Shown here in pieces: positions 7,070-13,802 of a DNA stretch of 16,398 bases. The stretch is from LH-M37 sp032251315. GTDB lineage: Bacteria; Pseudomonadota; Gammaproteobacteria; SZUA-229. Each line of letters opens with the position of its first letter. Within the stretch, counting starts at the first letter, position 1. The stretch lies in NCBI GenBank assembly GCA_032251315.1, contig JAVVEE010000059.1, forward strand, positions 1 through 16,398. The letters run 5' to 3'. The notes under the pieces were generated by a model. It did not search any database and was not told the DNA's origin. It worked only from the letters and a program-made list of their open reading frames with translations. The translations under genes were made by a program, and so were the position numbers.

Positions 7070-7277
7070 TTATCTTGTTGTCCTTCGATAAATATCAGAG
7101 ATCTTTTGCGGCAGTTTAGCAACATCGTCGATCACCGCATAGTTGGCGGCGCCATACATGTGCGGCAGGTATCTTCCACGTCGTATTCACCTAGCCGGGT
7201 ATCTTAGTCATCCGACCTGTAGTGGGAGAGGGTGATCAACAGCCTGTTATTGTCATCCGAAATAATGGCGTGATCTA
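7070..7277 (-). pseudogene. Remnant of a NorD/CbbO-type von Willebrand A protein (3' end)
   Basis: No open gene occupies this interval, but the minus strand reads as the C-terminal VWA part of a NorD/CbbO-family protein in two frames. The upstream part gives RLLITLSHYRSDD, a TAA stop, then DTRLGEYDVEDT. This resembles the RRLLLLLTDG...DxxxGxYGIEDTR stretch of that family. The frame then changes and continues YLPHMYGAANYAVIDDVAK and on to a TAA at 7070-7072, matching the family ending YLPHMYGxxxYxVIDDVxxLPxxxxDIYR. A stretch between EDT and YLPHMYG is missing, as if deleted at a short GAAGATAC-like repeat. The family assists nitric oxide reductase (NorD) or Rubisco (CbbO) maturation. The remnant begins at the rlmM stop and ends 13 bases before the sbcB start codon. 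Family identification is from memory of the consensus. Confidence 0.72.
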
Positions 7278-8333
7278 TGAAGTCATGATGCAGATGGTGA
7301 CCTCTTCGCGATCATGATAAAGGTGTTTGATTTGAATGCGGGCGTCAATGTGATGTTCGAGTAATTGCTGCGCGATCAGGTCGCGACATTCGTTCACCAC
7401 CAGCAATCTTTTCTTCATGGGCAGTTTCAGGTTGAAAATGGCGTTTTTGCAATCCTGCTGCACCAGCCATTTGGCGATGAGCCGGCTGACGTGCAGGGGG
7501 CGTTCGGCCATGTCGCACACCAGCCAGTCAACGGCTTTTGCGGGACGATAGGTGAAGGCATCGGTTTTTAGATGTTCCACCATGCCGCCCTGCATTAACT
7601 TGTCCTGCATCGGGCCATTGTCGATGGCGATCACGCGCAGGCCGCGTTGCACCAGTTGCCAGCTCCAGCCGCCGGGAGCCGCGCCCAGATCGACCGCCGT
7701 CATGCCGTTTTTGAAATATTTTTTTTCATCATCAAAGAACCAGTGAATCGCCTCTTCCAGTTTCAGGGTGGAGCGGCTCGGCGCGGAAGAGGGCATGCGT
7801 AAACGCGGAATGCCCATGGCGTCGTCGGCGCTCTTGCCGACGGGGGCGATGCCTACAAAAACCTGCCGGGAATCGAGAAATAAAAGATGCAGATTGTGAG
7901 GGGCGCGGCTGGATAAAAGACTCTCCCGCTTGAGCGCGCGCAGCAGATGCGGCTCGAATTGTTTGCAAAATCGGCTGATGGATTTGCCTTCGTTGGTGTC
8001 GGGGTAGGCCAGTTCGATTCTGTTGAACGGGGACGGCAGCAATTTGATGGCGCTGAGCAGCGGCTCGATGCGCTGCTGTTCGGGCAGGTCATCAATTTCG
8101 GCCAGGCTGGCAAACCACTGCCGGGTGAAAATCAGCTGCCGGAAATCAAGTTGCGCCATGAGTTCACCGATACCGGTATCGCCCGCACCAATCAGCAACA
8201 CATAACCGCTGTCGGGAAGAGTCTGGATGTAGGCGGAAAAGCCCAGCTCAGTGGCGTAATGCATGATTTCACCGGCACACTCTTTTTCGAAACCGGGGCG
8301 GCAGAGGAGAACGAGCTGGGTGATGTTTTTCAT
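7275..8333 (-). CDS. rlmM: 23S rRNA 2'-O-ribose C2498 methyltransferase RlmM
   Basis: S-adenosylmethionine-dependent enzyme that methylates the ribose of C2498 in 23S rRNA before subunit assembly. Residues 1-60 form the small N-terminal domain and about 75-165 the THUMP domain. A Rossmann methyltransferase domain follows, with SAM loop VDLGAAPGGWSW (214-225). The K-D-K-E catalytic set is visible as Lys191 (STLKLEEAI), Asp274 (LVCDMAERP), Lys303 (FNLKLPMKKR) and Glu343/344 (HDREEVT). The length is 352 residues against about 366 in E. coli, slightly short at the C-terminus, where the gene runs straight into the VWA remnant. It is divergent from the BolA/IbaG gene. Confidence 0.95.
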   Translation of the reverse strand: MKNITQLVLLCRPGFEKECAGEIMHYATELGFSAYIQTLPDSGYVLLIGAGDTGIGELMAQLDFRQLIFTRQWFASLAEIDDLPEQQRIEPLLSAIKLLPSPFNRIELAYPDTNEGKSISRFCKQFEPHLLRALKRESLLSSRAPHNLHLLFLDSRQVFVGIAPVGKSADDAMGIPRLRMPSSAPSRSTLKLEEAIHWFFDDEKKYFKNGMTAVDLGAAPGGWSWQLVQRGLRVIAIDNGPMQDKLMQGGMVEHLKTDAFTYRPAKAVDWLVCDMAERPLHVSRLIAKWLVQQDCKNAIFNLKLPMKKRLLVVNECRDLIAQQLLEHHIDARIQIKHLYHDREEVTICIMTS

Positions 8334-8419
8334 GGTGTCATTTATATCAGTATGGAATATACGGTGTCATGGATTAAAATTAGCTGTAACATCACGCCAA
8401 AATTTAAAGAGGGCATTCA

Positions 8420-8659
8420 ATGGAAACCAGTGAAGTTAAAAAAATCATCGAAGCCGGAATTCCCGGCAGTGAAGCCACAGTTTCGGCTGACGGCAGTAAA
8501 TACATAGCGACCATCGTCTCGGATGTGTTTGAGGGGAAGAGCATGGTGGCTGAGCAGAAAATGGTGTACGCCCTGTTGAACGAACACATCCAGAGCGGCG
8601 CCATTCATGCCTTAACGATTAAGGCGTTGACGCCGGAGGAGGCGAAGGCTCAATCCTAA
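8420..8659 (+). CDS. ibaG: BolA family protein, IbaG-like
   Basis: Small cytosolic alpha/beta protein of 79 residues. BolA/IbaG proteins bind monothiol glutaredoxins through a shared 2Fe-2S cluster and take part in iron-sulfur trafficking and acid response. The pattern fits IbaG: GSEATVSADGSKYIATIVSDVF, then the helix KSMVAEQKMVYALLNEHIQSG, then the invariant His in AIHALTIKALTPEEAK. An AGAGGG ribosome site lies 6 bases before the ATG at 8420. In E. coli ibaG lies next to murA; here it stands alone between rlmM (divergent) and suhB (convergent). IbaG rather than BolA proper is suggested by its short length and the TIKALTPEE ending. Confidence 0.9.
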   Translation: METSEVKKIIEAGIPGSEATVSADGSKYIATIVSDVFEGKSMVAEQKMVYALLNEHIQSGAIHALTIKALTPEEAKAQS

Positions 8660-8666
8660 GCCAGGC

Positions 8667-8685
8667 GTTTCATGATATATGAAAC
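8667..8685. terminator. Hairpin between the convergent ibaG and suhB genes
   Basis: GTTTCAT (8667-8673) pairs with ATGAAAC (8679-8685) around GATAT. It sits between two convergent stop codons, where a shared terminator is expected. There is no T-run on either side, so the role is uncertain. Confidence 0.35.
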
Positions 8686-8692
8686 CGCCGGG

Positions 8693-9520
8693 CTAGCTTT
8701 CGTACTGTAGCGCCTTACGCTCGGCGTAGGCGCTGCCCTTGACGCAGCCGCTGATGATTTTCATCATCTCCGGGAACACCTTGGGGCTGGCGGCGATAAT
8801 ATCGCCGGTTTTGAGGTATTTATCCCCGCCCTGAAAATCAGCAACAATTCCGCCTGCTTCCCGCACAATCAAAACGCCTGCGGCGATATCCCAGGGACTC
8901 AGATTAAACTCCCAGAAGCCATCCGTACGCCCGGCTGCCATCCAGGCCAGGTCGAGTGCGGCCGAACCGGGGCGACGGATGCCTGCGGTGGGCGCCATCA
9001 GCTGGGTCATGGTTTTTATGTAGGTGTCGAGGTAGCTCTGGTCGTGATACGGAAACCCGGTGCTCAATAAAGCGCCTTTGATGCCGACTCGACCCGAAAC
9101 CCGAATTTTTTTGCCATTGAGCTGCGCGCCTTCACCTTTGGCGGCGGTGAACAGCTCCTGCGACAGGGGATCGTAAATCACCCCGGTGATGATGCGCTCC
9201 TTGTGCTTGAGTGCAATCGAAACCGAAAACTGCGGGAAGCCATGCAGGAAATTGGTGGTGCCGTCGAGGGGGTCGATGATCCACTGATACTCAGCGCCCT
9301 CATCCTGAATGCCGCTCTCTTCCGCCAGAATGCCATAATCGGGATAGGACTGACGCAAGATATCGATAATCGTGGACTCGGCTTTACGATCAACTTCGGT
9401 GACGAAATCGTTATTGCGCTTGGCGCTAATGGTAAGGCGATCGACCTTGTCCATACTACGGACAATGACGTCGCCGGCGGCACGCGCTGCGCGTACTGCA
9501 ATATTTACGGTTGGATGCAT
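8693..9520 (-). CDS. suhB: Inositol-1-monophosphatase / Nus factor SuhB
   Basis: Magnesium-dependent phosphatase of the inositol monophosphatase superfamily. In E. coli the protein also works as an rRNA antitermination factor with NusA. Metal-binding motifs are complete: GILAEESG (Glu67, Glu68), DPLDGTTN (83-90) and PWDIAAG (209-215, Asp211). The length is 275 residues (E. coli 267). Start at 9520 gives the standard MHPTVNIAVRAARAAGD opening; the ribosome site is weak. It is divergent from trmJ with a 55-base gap, a gene pairing often seen in gammaproteobacteria, and convergent with ibaG. Confidence 0.95.
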   Translation of the reverse strand: MHPTVNIAVRAARAAGDVIVRSMDKVDRLTISAKRNNDFVTEVDRKAESTIIDILRQSYPDYGILAEESGIQDEGAEYQWIIDPLDGTTNFLHGFPQFSVSIALKHKERIITGVIYDPLSQELFTAAKGEGAQLNGKKIRVSGRVGIKGALLSTGFPYHDQSYLDTYIKTMTQLMAPTAGIRRPGSAALDLAWMAAGRTDGFWEFNLSPWDIAAGVLIVREAGGIVADFQGGDKYLKTGDIIAASPKVFPEMMKIISGCVKGSAYAERKALQYES

Positions 9521-9575
9521 GACAAATTTTCAATGAGCAGTGTTAAATCGATGCGAAGCATAGCAGAATACACGG

Positions 9576-10337
9576 ATGCTTGAAAACATAAGAATTATTT
9601 TAGTGAATACTTCCCATCCCGGAAATATCGGCGCCGCCGCCAGAGCCATGAAAAACATGGGGCTGGCGAAGCTGGTGCTGGTTGATCCGGTCGATTTTCC
9701 CAGCTTTGAGGCCTACAGCCGCGCTGCCGGGGCCGATGATGTACTGGGCGAGGCGCGGGTGGTGAAAACGCTGGCGGAAGCGGTAGCCGGCTGCACCTGG
9801 GTGATGGGCACCAGTGCCCGGGAGCGCGCGGTGCAATGGCCGGTGATGCTGCCGCGCGCGTGTGCCGCCGAATCCGTCAAGCAGGCGCAGCAGGGCGAGG
9901 CGGCGATTGTATTTGGCCGGGAGCGCACCGGCCTGACCAATGAAGAGCTGGAACAGTGTCACGCGCTGGTCAATATTCCGACCAACCCCGATTACAGCTC
10001 GCTGAATGTCGCGGCGGCGGTGCAGGTTCTGTGCTACGAACTGCGTCTGGCGGCACTGGATTCACCGATCACTCCGGCCTCGCCTGAAGCCGGGGACAAA
10101 GCGCTGGCGGCCAAGCACATCAATGATGTGCCCGCCACGGCTGATCAGGTGGAGGGCATGTATCAGCACCTTCACCAGATGCTGGAAGATGTGAATTTCT
10201 TCGGTACCCATCACCCTGAAATTATCATGCGACGGTTAAAGGGCCTGTTCAATCGCACTCACCTCACCAAACGCGAGGTGAGCATTCTGCGCGGCATCTA
10301 TTCGGCGGCGCAGGGCAAGAAGGCGGTGAGGAAGTAG
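9576..10337 (+). CDS. trmJ: tRNA (cytidine/uridine-2'-O-)-methyltransferase TrmJ
   Basis: SPOUT-class (trefoil knot) SAM-dependent methyltransferase that modifies the 2'-O of nucleotide 32 in the tRNA anticodon loop. Motif 1 is NTSHPGNIGAAARAMKNMG (11-29), motif 2 is IVFGRERTGLTNEEL, and motif 3 is IPTNPDYSSLNVAAAVQVL, which forms the SAM-binding knot. The C-terminal helical part continues to FFGTHHPEIIMRRLKGLFNR and the REVSILRGIY segment. At 253 residues it is close to E. coli TrmJ (246). The ribosome site before ATG 9576 is poor. iscR commonly follows trmJ in other gammaproteobacteria but is absent here; the next gene is DUF423 on the opposite strand. Confidence 0.94.
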   Translation: MLENIRIILVNTSHPGNIGAAARAMKNMGLAKLVLVDPVDFPSFEAYSRAAGADDVLGEARVVKTLAEAVAGCTWVMGTSARERAVQWPVMLPRACAAESVKQAQQGEAAIVFGRERTGLTNEELEQCHALVNIPTNPDYSSLNVAAAVQVLCYELRLAALDSPITPASPEAGDKALAAKHINDVPATADQVEGMYQHLHQMLEDVNFFGTHHPEIIMRRLKGLFNRTHLTKREVSILRGIYSAAQGKKAVRK

Positions 10338-10436
10338 CCAGGCCTGATGGATCCAGGATGAATTGGCTGCGGAAAGGGGAGAGCGGTCTCGCTTCAATCC
10401 CATTAAACCCGACAGCCTTTTGGGAAACTATCGGAT

Positions 10437-10823
10437 TTAATGGATTCTGTTGGCCGAAGGGCGCAGATGGGCATAGGCCAGCAGCAGCCAGGCGATGATA
10501 AAGCACAGCCCGCCGATGGGCGTAATCATGCCCAGCCAGCTGATTCCGCTCAAGCCGAGCAGGTACAAACTGCCGCTGAACAGAACCGTGCCACCGAGCA
10601 TGAACCAGCCGCTCAGCGCGTTGAGGCGGTTCTGGCTATGCTGATAAATCAGCCCCACAAGCACCAGACCCAGCGCATGGTAAAATTGATAATCGGACGC
10701 AGTTTGAATGACTGACAGATAATCAGCAGATAGCCTGGCCTTGAGTGTATGTGCGGCAAATGCGCCCATGGCTACCGCGATAAAGGCGTTGATTGCGCCC
10801 AGACCAATAAATAGGTTTGACAT
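10437..10823 (-). CDS. DUF423 family inner-membrane protein (YgdD-like)
   Basis: A 128-residue integral membrane protein with four hydrophobic segments at about 3-23, 44-62, 70-91 and 96-118. The opening MSNLFIGLGAINAFIAVAMGAFAAHTL with GAFxAHxL, the central YHALGLVLVG, and GSLYLL followed by GMITPIGGLCFIIAW are characteristic of DUF423/YgdD. The biochemical function of the family is not established. The start at 10823 gives the usual length. Repeat copy B begins about 25 bases upstream of its start, so the element lies between this gene and yajQ. It converges with trmJ, and the 99-base gap there shows no clear terminator. Confidence 0.9.
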   Translation of the reverse strand: MSNLFIGLGAINAFIAVAMGAFAAHTLKARLSADYLSVIQTASDYQFYHALGLVLVGLIYQHSQNRLNALSGWFMLGGTVLFSGSLYLLGLSGISWLGMITPIGGLCFIIAWLLLAYAHLRPSANRIH

Positions 10824-10847
10824 TATTCCGCCTTTGTTTTCTTATAC

Positions 10848-10966
10848 ACTATTGAGTTACATGGAAAGTATACCCTTCAATCAAGACGCGCTGAGAATAC
10901 ATCCGTGTACGCTCGGCAGCAGTATCCCTGCTGCTGACGGTCTTGATTGAAGGGTATACTCTCCAT
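10848..10966. repeat. Complete copy B of the palindromic MITE-like repeat
   Basis: Terminal inverted repeats of 27 bases lie at 10861-10887 and 10940-10966 and differ at one position. Their shared core reads TATACCCTTCAATCAAGAC. Inside is a second hairpin, GCAGCAG (10916-10922) with CTGCTGC (10928-10934) around TATCC. Bases 10848-10921 match the reverse complement of 1-74 with one difference, so identity extends 13 bases past the left arm. No coding capacity. The element sits between the divergent DUF423 and yajQ genes. Confidence 0.88.
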
Positions 10967-10971
10967 GCGTT

Positions 10972-10999
10972 TTGTTAGTATGTTTATTGTAAATATTAA
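10972..10999 (+). promoter_or_regulatory. Possible yajQ promoter beside the repeat
   Basis: TTGTTA at 10972-10977 and TATTAA at 10994-10999 are separated by 16 bases. They lie just outside the right arm of repeat copy B and about 25 bases before the yajQ ATG. Each hexamer matches the sigma-70 consensus at four of six positions, so this is a weak guess. Confidence 0.25.
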
Positions 11000-11023
11000 T
11001 TGTACTTAATACAGGAAATTTTT

Positions 11024-11506
11024 ATGCCTTCATTCGACGTTGTTTCTGAAATAGACAGCCACGAGCTGACCAATGCAGTTGACCAGATGAACCGCGAGTT
11101 GAACACGCGCTTTGATTTCAAAGGCAGCGACGCAAAAGTCACGCTGAAAGACGGCGCCATGAACCTTGAAGCCACCAATGAGTTTCAGATTCGGCAGATG
11201 CACGACATTATGTACAAAAAATTATCAGCACGAAACATTGACGTCGCCTGTCTGGATAAAGGCAAGATCGAAGAGCGCGGCATGCGTGCCTATCAAACCA
11301 TCAAAGTCAGAGAAGGCCTGGACAAGGAAATGGCAAAAAAAGTCGTCAAACTCATTAAAGACTCTGGCATCAAAGTACAGGCCGCAATTCAGGGTGAACA
11401 GGTCAGAGTAACCGGCAAAAAACGTGACGACTTGCAACAGGTCATGACCATGCTGAAAGCTGCGGATATTGATATACCGCTGCAATATAATAATTTCAGG
11501 GATTAG
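11024..11506 (+). CDS. yajQ: YajQ family nucleotide-binding / cyclic-di-GMP-binding protein
   Basis: Cytosolic protein of 160 residues with two ferredoxin-like (RNP-like) repeats. Members bind nucleotides, and in Xanthomonas a YajQ homologue is a c-di-GMP effector acting with a transcription factor. Sequence hallmarks are MPSFDVVSEIDSHELTNAVDQ, ELNTRFDFKGSDA, DIMYKKL, GMRAYQTIKVREGLDKEMAKKVVKLIKDS, KVQAAIQGEQVRVTGKKRDDLQ and the ending DIPLQYNNFRD. The ATG at 11024 is chosen because AGGAAA lies 5 bases upstream and MPSFD is the family start; a TTG at 11000 is not credible. It appears monocistronic. Whether this protein senses c-di-GMP cannot be told from the sequence. Confidence 0.95.
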   Translation: MPSFDVVSEIDSHELTNAVDQMNRELNTRFDFKGSDAKVTLKDGAMNLEATNEFQIRQMHDIMYKKLSARNIDVACLDKGKIEERGMRAYQTIKVREGLDKEMAKKVVKLIKDSGIKVQAAIQGEQVRVTGKKRDDLQQVMTMLKAADIDIPLQYNNFRD

Positions 11507-11551
11507 TATCTGGCCAGAAGGTTGTCGGATTCAGGTAATAGTTAGAGATTT

Positions 11552-11569
11552 GTAGTATTTTTATACTAC
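11552..11569. other. AT-rich hairpin after yajQ
   Basis: GTAGTAT (11552-11558) pairs with ATACTAC (11563-11569) around TTTT. The stem is perfect but short and AT-rich, with no T-run after it. It may mark the end of the yajQ transcript. Confidence 0.3.
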
Positions 11570-11668
11570 TCTACCAATAATAAGGTCTAGAATTTGTTGT
11601 CAAAGATTATTTTTGCACTATAAGTAATAACAATTCGCGATTAAAATAAAAGCAAGGGACTACTGAAA

Positions 11669-11710
11669 ATGTATAAACGAATAAGTATTACCCAGCATCC
11701 TGATTCTTGA
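11669..11710 (+). CDS. Possible 13-residue leader ORF coupled to the Sel1 gene
   Basis: ATG at 11669 opens a short frame MYKRISITQHPDS that ends at TGA 11708-11710. It has a better ribosome site than the large gene behind it, AAGGGA at 11654-11659, nine bases before the ATG. Its stop shares an A with the ATG at 11710 (TGATG), the classic arrangement for translational coupling. It could be a leader peptide for the Sel1 gene, or the original start of that gene displaced by a frameshift. There is no attenuator-like codon run. Confidence 0.35.
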   Translation: MYKRISITQHPDS

Positions 11711-12645
11711 TGTTCCGAATTAAAATGATGCGCAGGAATATAAAAAATATAAAAACTGGTTTCGGCCGGGCAGGTTTAATGCTTATGTTGTCAGATACTC
11801 CATTTAATCAATGTGAAAACCTTCTACCGCTACGGATCAGCTGGATTCAAAAGCTGCCCGGGTTAACGTTATTGCTCCTTGTTGTACTGTGCTTTCCATG
11901 GACGCAAGCCAATGGTGCTCAATGGGCGCAGGCAAATGGCCTGTTCGATTTCCAGATGAAACTGGCGACCAAGGGGAATGTGGAGGCCGAATTCAAGGTG
12001 GGAGAAATGTATGAAGCCGGTTTTGGTGTTGAAAAAGACATAAAAGCTGCTCGGGAATGGATTAATAAGGCCGCCGCTCAAGGTCATGAAGCAGCAAATT
12101 TCAAGCTCCTGTACTGGGAGATTGAGAGTAACGGTGTCGAAGGCGAAAATAAGAAAAAACTGGCCGAACTGAAATCAAAAGCCGATAAGGGGAATCCCCA
12201 GGCTATGTATTATCTGGGCAAGATGCATGCCTACGGTGTAGGCGTTAAAACTAACTATGATCTCGCGCTGGACTGGTTGAACAAGGCCACTTTTCTGGGT
12301 GTCTTAGAAGCAGAAAGGGAGTCTCTGGTGGTTCGAAATATGAAGCAAAAGGCACTGGAAAAAAGTCGCCAGGCTGAAATGCGTAAGCTGGCCATGGAAA
12401 AATCTCAGCAGGAAGATCTAAGGCGGAAAGTCGAAGCGCAACGAAAGGCAGAAGAGGCCGAAGCGCAACGAAAGGCAGAAGCGGCCAAAGCACAGCTAAA
12501 GGCAGGAGAACCCGAAGCGCAACCAAAGGTAGAAGAGGCCGAACAATTACAAGCCGATGCCAGAAGGAAGCTGCTGGAGGCGCAGGAACAGGCTTATCTG
12601 AAAAAAATATCGGATGATAGTCTGAACAAGCCGGCTATCGAATGA
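11710..12645 (+). CDS. Sel1-repeat protein with signal/anchor and Lys-Glu-Ala-rich coiled-coil tail
   Basis: A protein of about 311 residues. A hydrophobic stretch (LTLLLLVVLCFPW, about 52-64) is followed by a possible cleavage region QANGAQWA. It is preceded by an unusually long basic N-region, so it is either an extended signal peptide or a membrane anchor; the start is uncertain (TTG 11707, ATG 11710 or a later codon). Two Sel1-type TPR-like repeats follow: VEAEFKVGEMYEAGFGVEKD with its second helix, and PQAMYYLGKMHAYGVGVKTN with ALDWLNKA. From about residue 215 the chain is charged and helical with a repeated EAQRKAEEA unit, probably a coiled coil. Sel1 repeats mediate protein binding; no catalytic motif is seen. 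No ribosome site precedes the ATG; coupling to the short upstream frame is likely. The specific role is unknown. Confidence 0.82.
   Translation: MFRIKMMRRNIKNIKTGFGRAGLMLMLSDTPFNQCENLLPLRISWIQKLPGLTLLLLVVLCFPWTQANGAQWAQANGLFDFQMKLATKGNVEAEFKVGEMYEAGFGVEKDIKAAREWINKAAAQGHEAANFKLLYWEIESNGVEGENKKKLAELKSKADKGNPQAMYYLGKMHAYGVGVKTNYDLALDWLNKATFLGVLEAERESLVVRNMKQKALEKSRQAEMRKLAMEKSQQEDLRRKVEAQRKAEEAEAQRKAEAAKAQLKAGEPEAQPKVEEAEQLQADARRKLLEAQEQAYLKKISDDSLNKPAIE
12433..12540 (+). repeat. Four tandem 27-base repeats within the Sel1 gene
   Basis: Units begin at 12433, 12460, 12487 and 12514. The first two are nearly identical (GAAGCGCAACGAAAGGCAGA start), and the third and fourth have diverged. Each encodes nine residues of the EAQRKAEEA type, so copy-number change would keep the frame and lengthen or shorten the coiled coil. 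Confidence 0.9.
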
Positions 12646-12888
12646 TAAATAGAGCCATCAAGCCGAAAACGCAGGTGGTAGCATTTCTTAAATTGCAAAA
12701 ATTTGGTTTTTGTTGGGATCAGTTTTTTATTCCCTTATGTCAGCGTGATTCTGACTGAAGTGATGCAGGGACGAACCATTAACATAGTAGTCAAACGATG
12801 GGGTTTAGATCGGCGTTTTTGCAATTAGTTAAACAACGGGGTTGATGGAAAATAGCTCAAGATATGAGGCGAGTGGTGATAGTTGGGA
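12646..12888. other. Intergenic stretch without recognised content
   Basis: Lies between the Sel1 gene and the strong terminator. A frame of about 40 codons without an ATG runs to a TAG near 12827, with a hydrophobic beginning (LVFVGISFLFPYVSVIL), but nothing supports translation. No repeats or promoters were recognised. Confidence 0.4.
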
Positions 12889-12923
12889 ATTAAAAAACCC
12901 GCCTTGTAGGCGGGTTTTTTAAT
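12889..12923. terminator. Strong bidirectional intrinsic terminator
   Basis: A 15-base perfect stem: ATTAAAAAACCCGCC (12889-12903) with GGCGGGTTTTTTAAT (12909-12923) around TTGTA. The GC core is flanked by A6 on one side and T6 on the other, so it can stop transcription from both the Sel1 gene (plus) and the FN3 lipoprotein gene (minus), which converge here. Confidence 0.93.
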
Positions 12924-12987
12924 AGAGTAATCTGTGCCGGCAAAGTAAGAATGGAATCTTGCCGACAGCAGATGCAAAAATATGTTA

Positions 12988-13527
12988 TTAAATACTTATC
13001 ATTACCTCTTCTGAATAAACGCTTTCATGACCTGCGGTATCAAGGCAGGTAACAACGAAATAATAAAGTCCGGGTGTAACGTCCAGAGTAGCTTCTATAG
13101 CAGAGCTGTCATTAATATCAAGCTGGTTTGAATAGTCGCCGGAGGCCTGACCGTAATATACTCTGTAGCCGGTAATTTCTGATAGCGACAATGGAGTGTC
13201 ATCAGTGCGTGCCACAGGTGCAGTCCAGTTTACGGTGACTGTACTCGGCTCATTGCTATCGACTTGAGTGGTGCTGTCTACTTCGGCAGTGCTATCCACT
13301 TCAGTGCTGCTGTCTACTTCGGTGGTGTTATCAACTATGGTTATAGTGTTATTACCCATGCCATTACTGCCATTACTGCCGGCAGCAGCATTACGGTCAC
13401 TAGTAACGCTCTCGTCAACGCCACTAAGAGCATTTTCATCACTTATGCAACCCGATATCTGTAATGCAAAACACAATATAATTAAACTTCTAATATAACT
13501 AAATCTCATAAAATCGCTAAAAACCAT
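12988..13527 (-). CDS. Small lipoprotein with one fibronectin type III domain
   Basis: A 179-residue predicted lipoprotein. The signal (basic R8 and R13, hydrophobic SLIILCFALQIS) ends in the lipobox ISGC with Cys27. A low-complexity linker rich in Ser, Asn, Gly and Asp follows. It contains four imperfect hexapeptides of the form T-x-x-V-D-S (68-91). A fibronectin III-like domain at about 95-179 closes the protein (TVTVNWTAP, ITGYRVYYGQASGDYS, GLYYFVVTCLDTAGHES). The start at 13527 is chosen because AGGT lies 9 bases upstream; an ATG at 13509 also gives an intact signal. FN3 domains mediate binding; no enzyme domain is present. A decayed copy of its 3' end lies upstream at 13803-13853, so the gene was once duplicated. 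The terminator at 12889-12923 serves it. Confidence 0.82.
   Translation of the reverse strand: MVFSDFMRFSYIRSLIILCFALQISGCISDENALSGVDESVTSDRNAAAGSNGSNGMGNNTITIVDNTTEVDSSTEVDSTAEVDSTTQVDSNEPSTVTVNWTAPVARTDDTPLSLSEITGYRVYYGQASGDYSNQLDINDSSAIEATLDVTPGLYYFVVTCLDTAGHESVYSEEVMISI
13255..13326 (-). repeat. Four tandem 18-base repeats in the lipoprotein linker
   Basis: Each unit encodes a six-residue motif ending in V-D-S (TTEVDS, STEVDS, TAEVDS, TTQVDS). The alternating ACTTCGG/ACTTCAG pattern on the plus strand makes the tandem structure visible. Copy number could vary in frame. Confidence 0.8.
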
Positions 13528-13802
13528 TAGTAATACCTATATTTTGTCAAAAAAAAGAAAAAACCATACTTAATTAATGTGTAATTAATCTATGGGATTT
13601 TAATATTAGACTATGGGCAAGAATATGCCTGTTTAATATGTGTATTTTTTAAATAAAAGTTGAAGTGTAATCTTCAGGAGCGGGCAGGTAATTGATAATA
13701 TTGATAAAAATAAAATATTCACTATAAGAGTGTGGATTTTAATCGATACTTCTACACTGTAAATGCAGGAATTAAGACTCGCAAACAGGTGAAGATAAAT
13801 CA

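Noticed and set aside
7947..8507. Open frame on the plus strand spanning the start of rlmM and running into ibaG
   Set aside because: It overlaps two well-supported genes and resembles no known protein.
12690..12829. Possible small membrane peptide between the Sel1 gene and the terminator
   Set aside because: No ATG, no ribosome site and no recognised similarity; only a TTG could start it.
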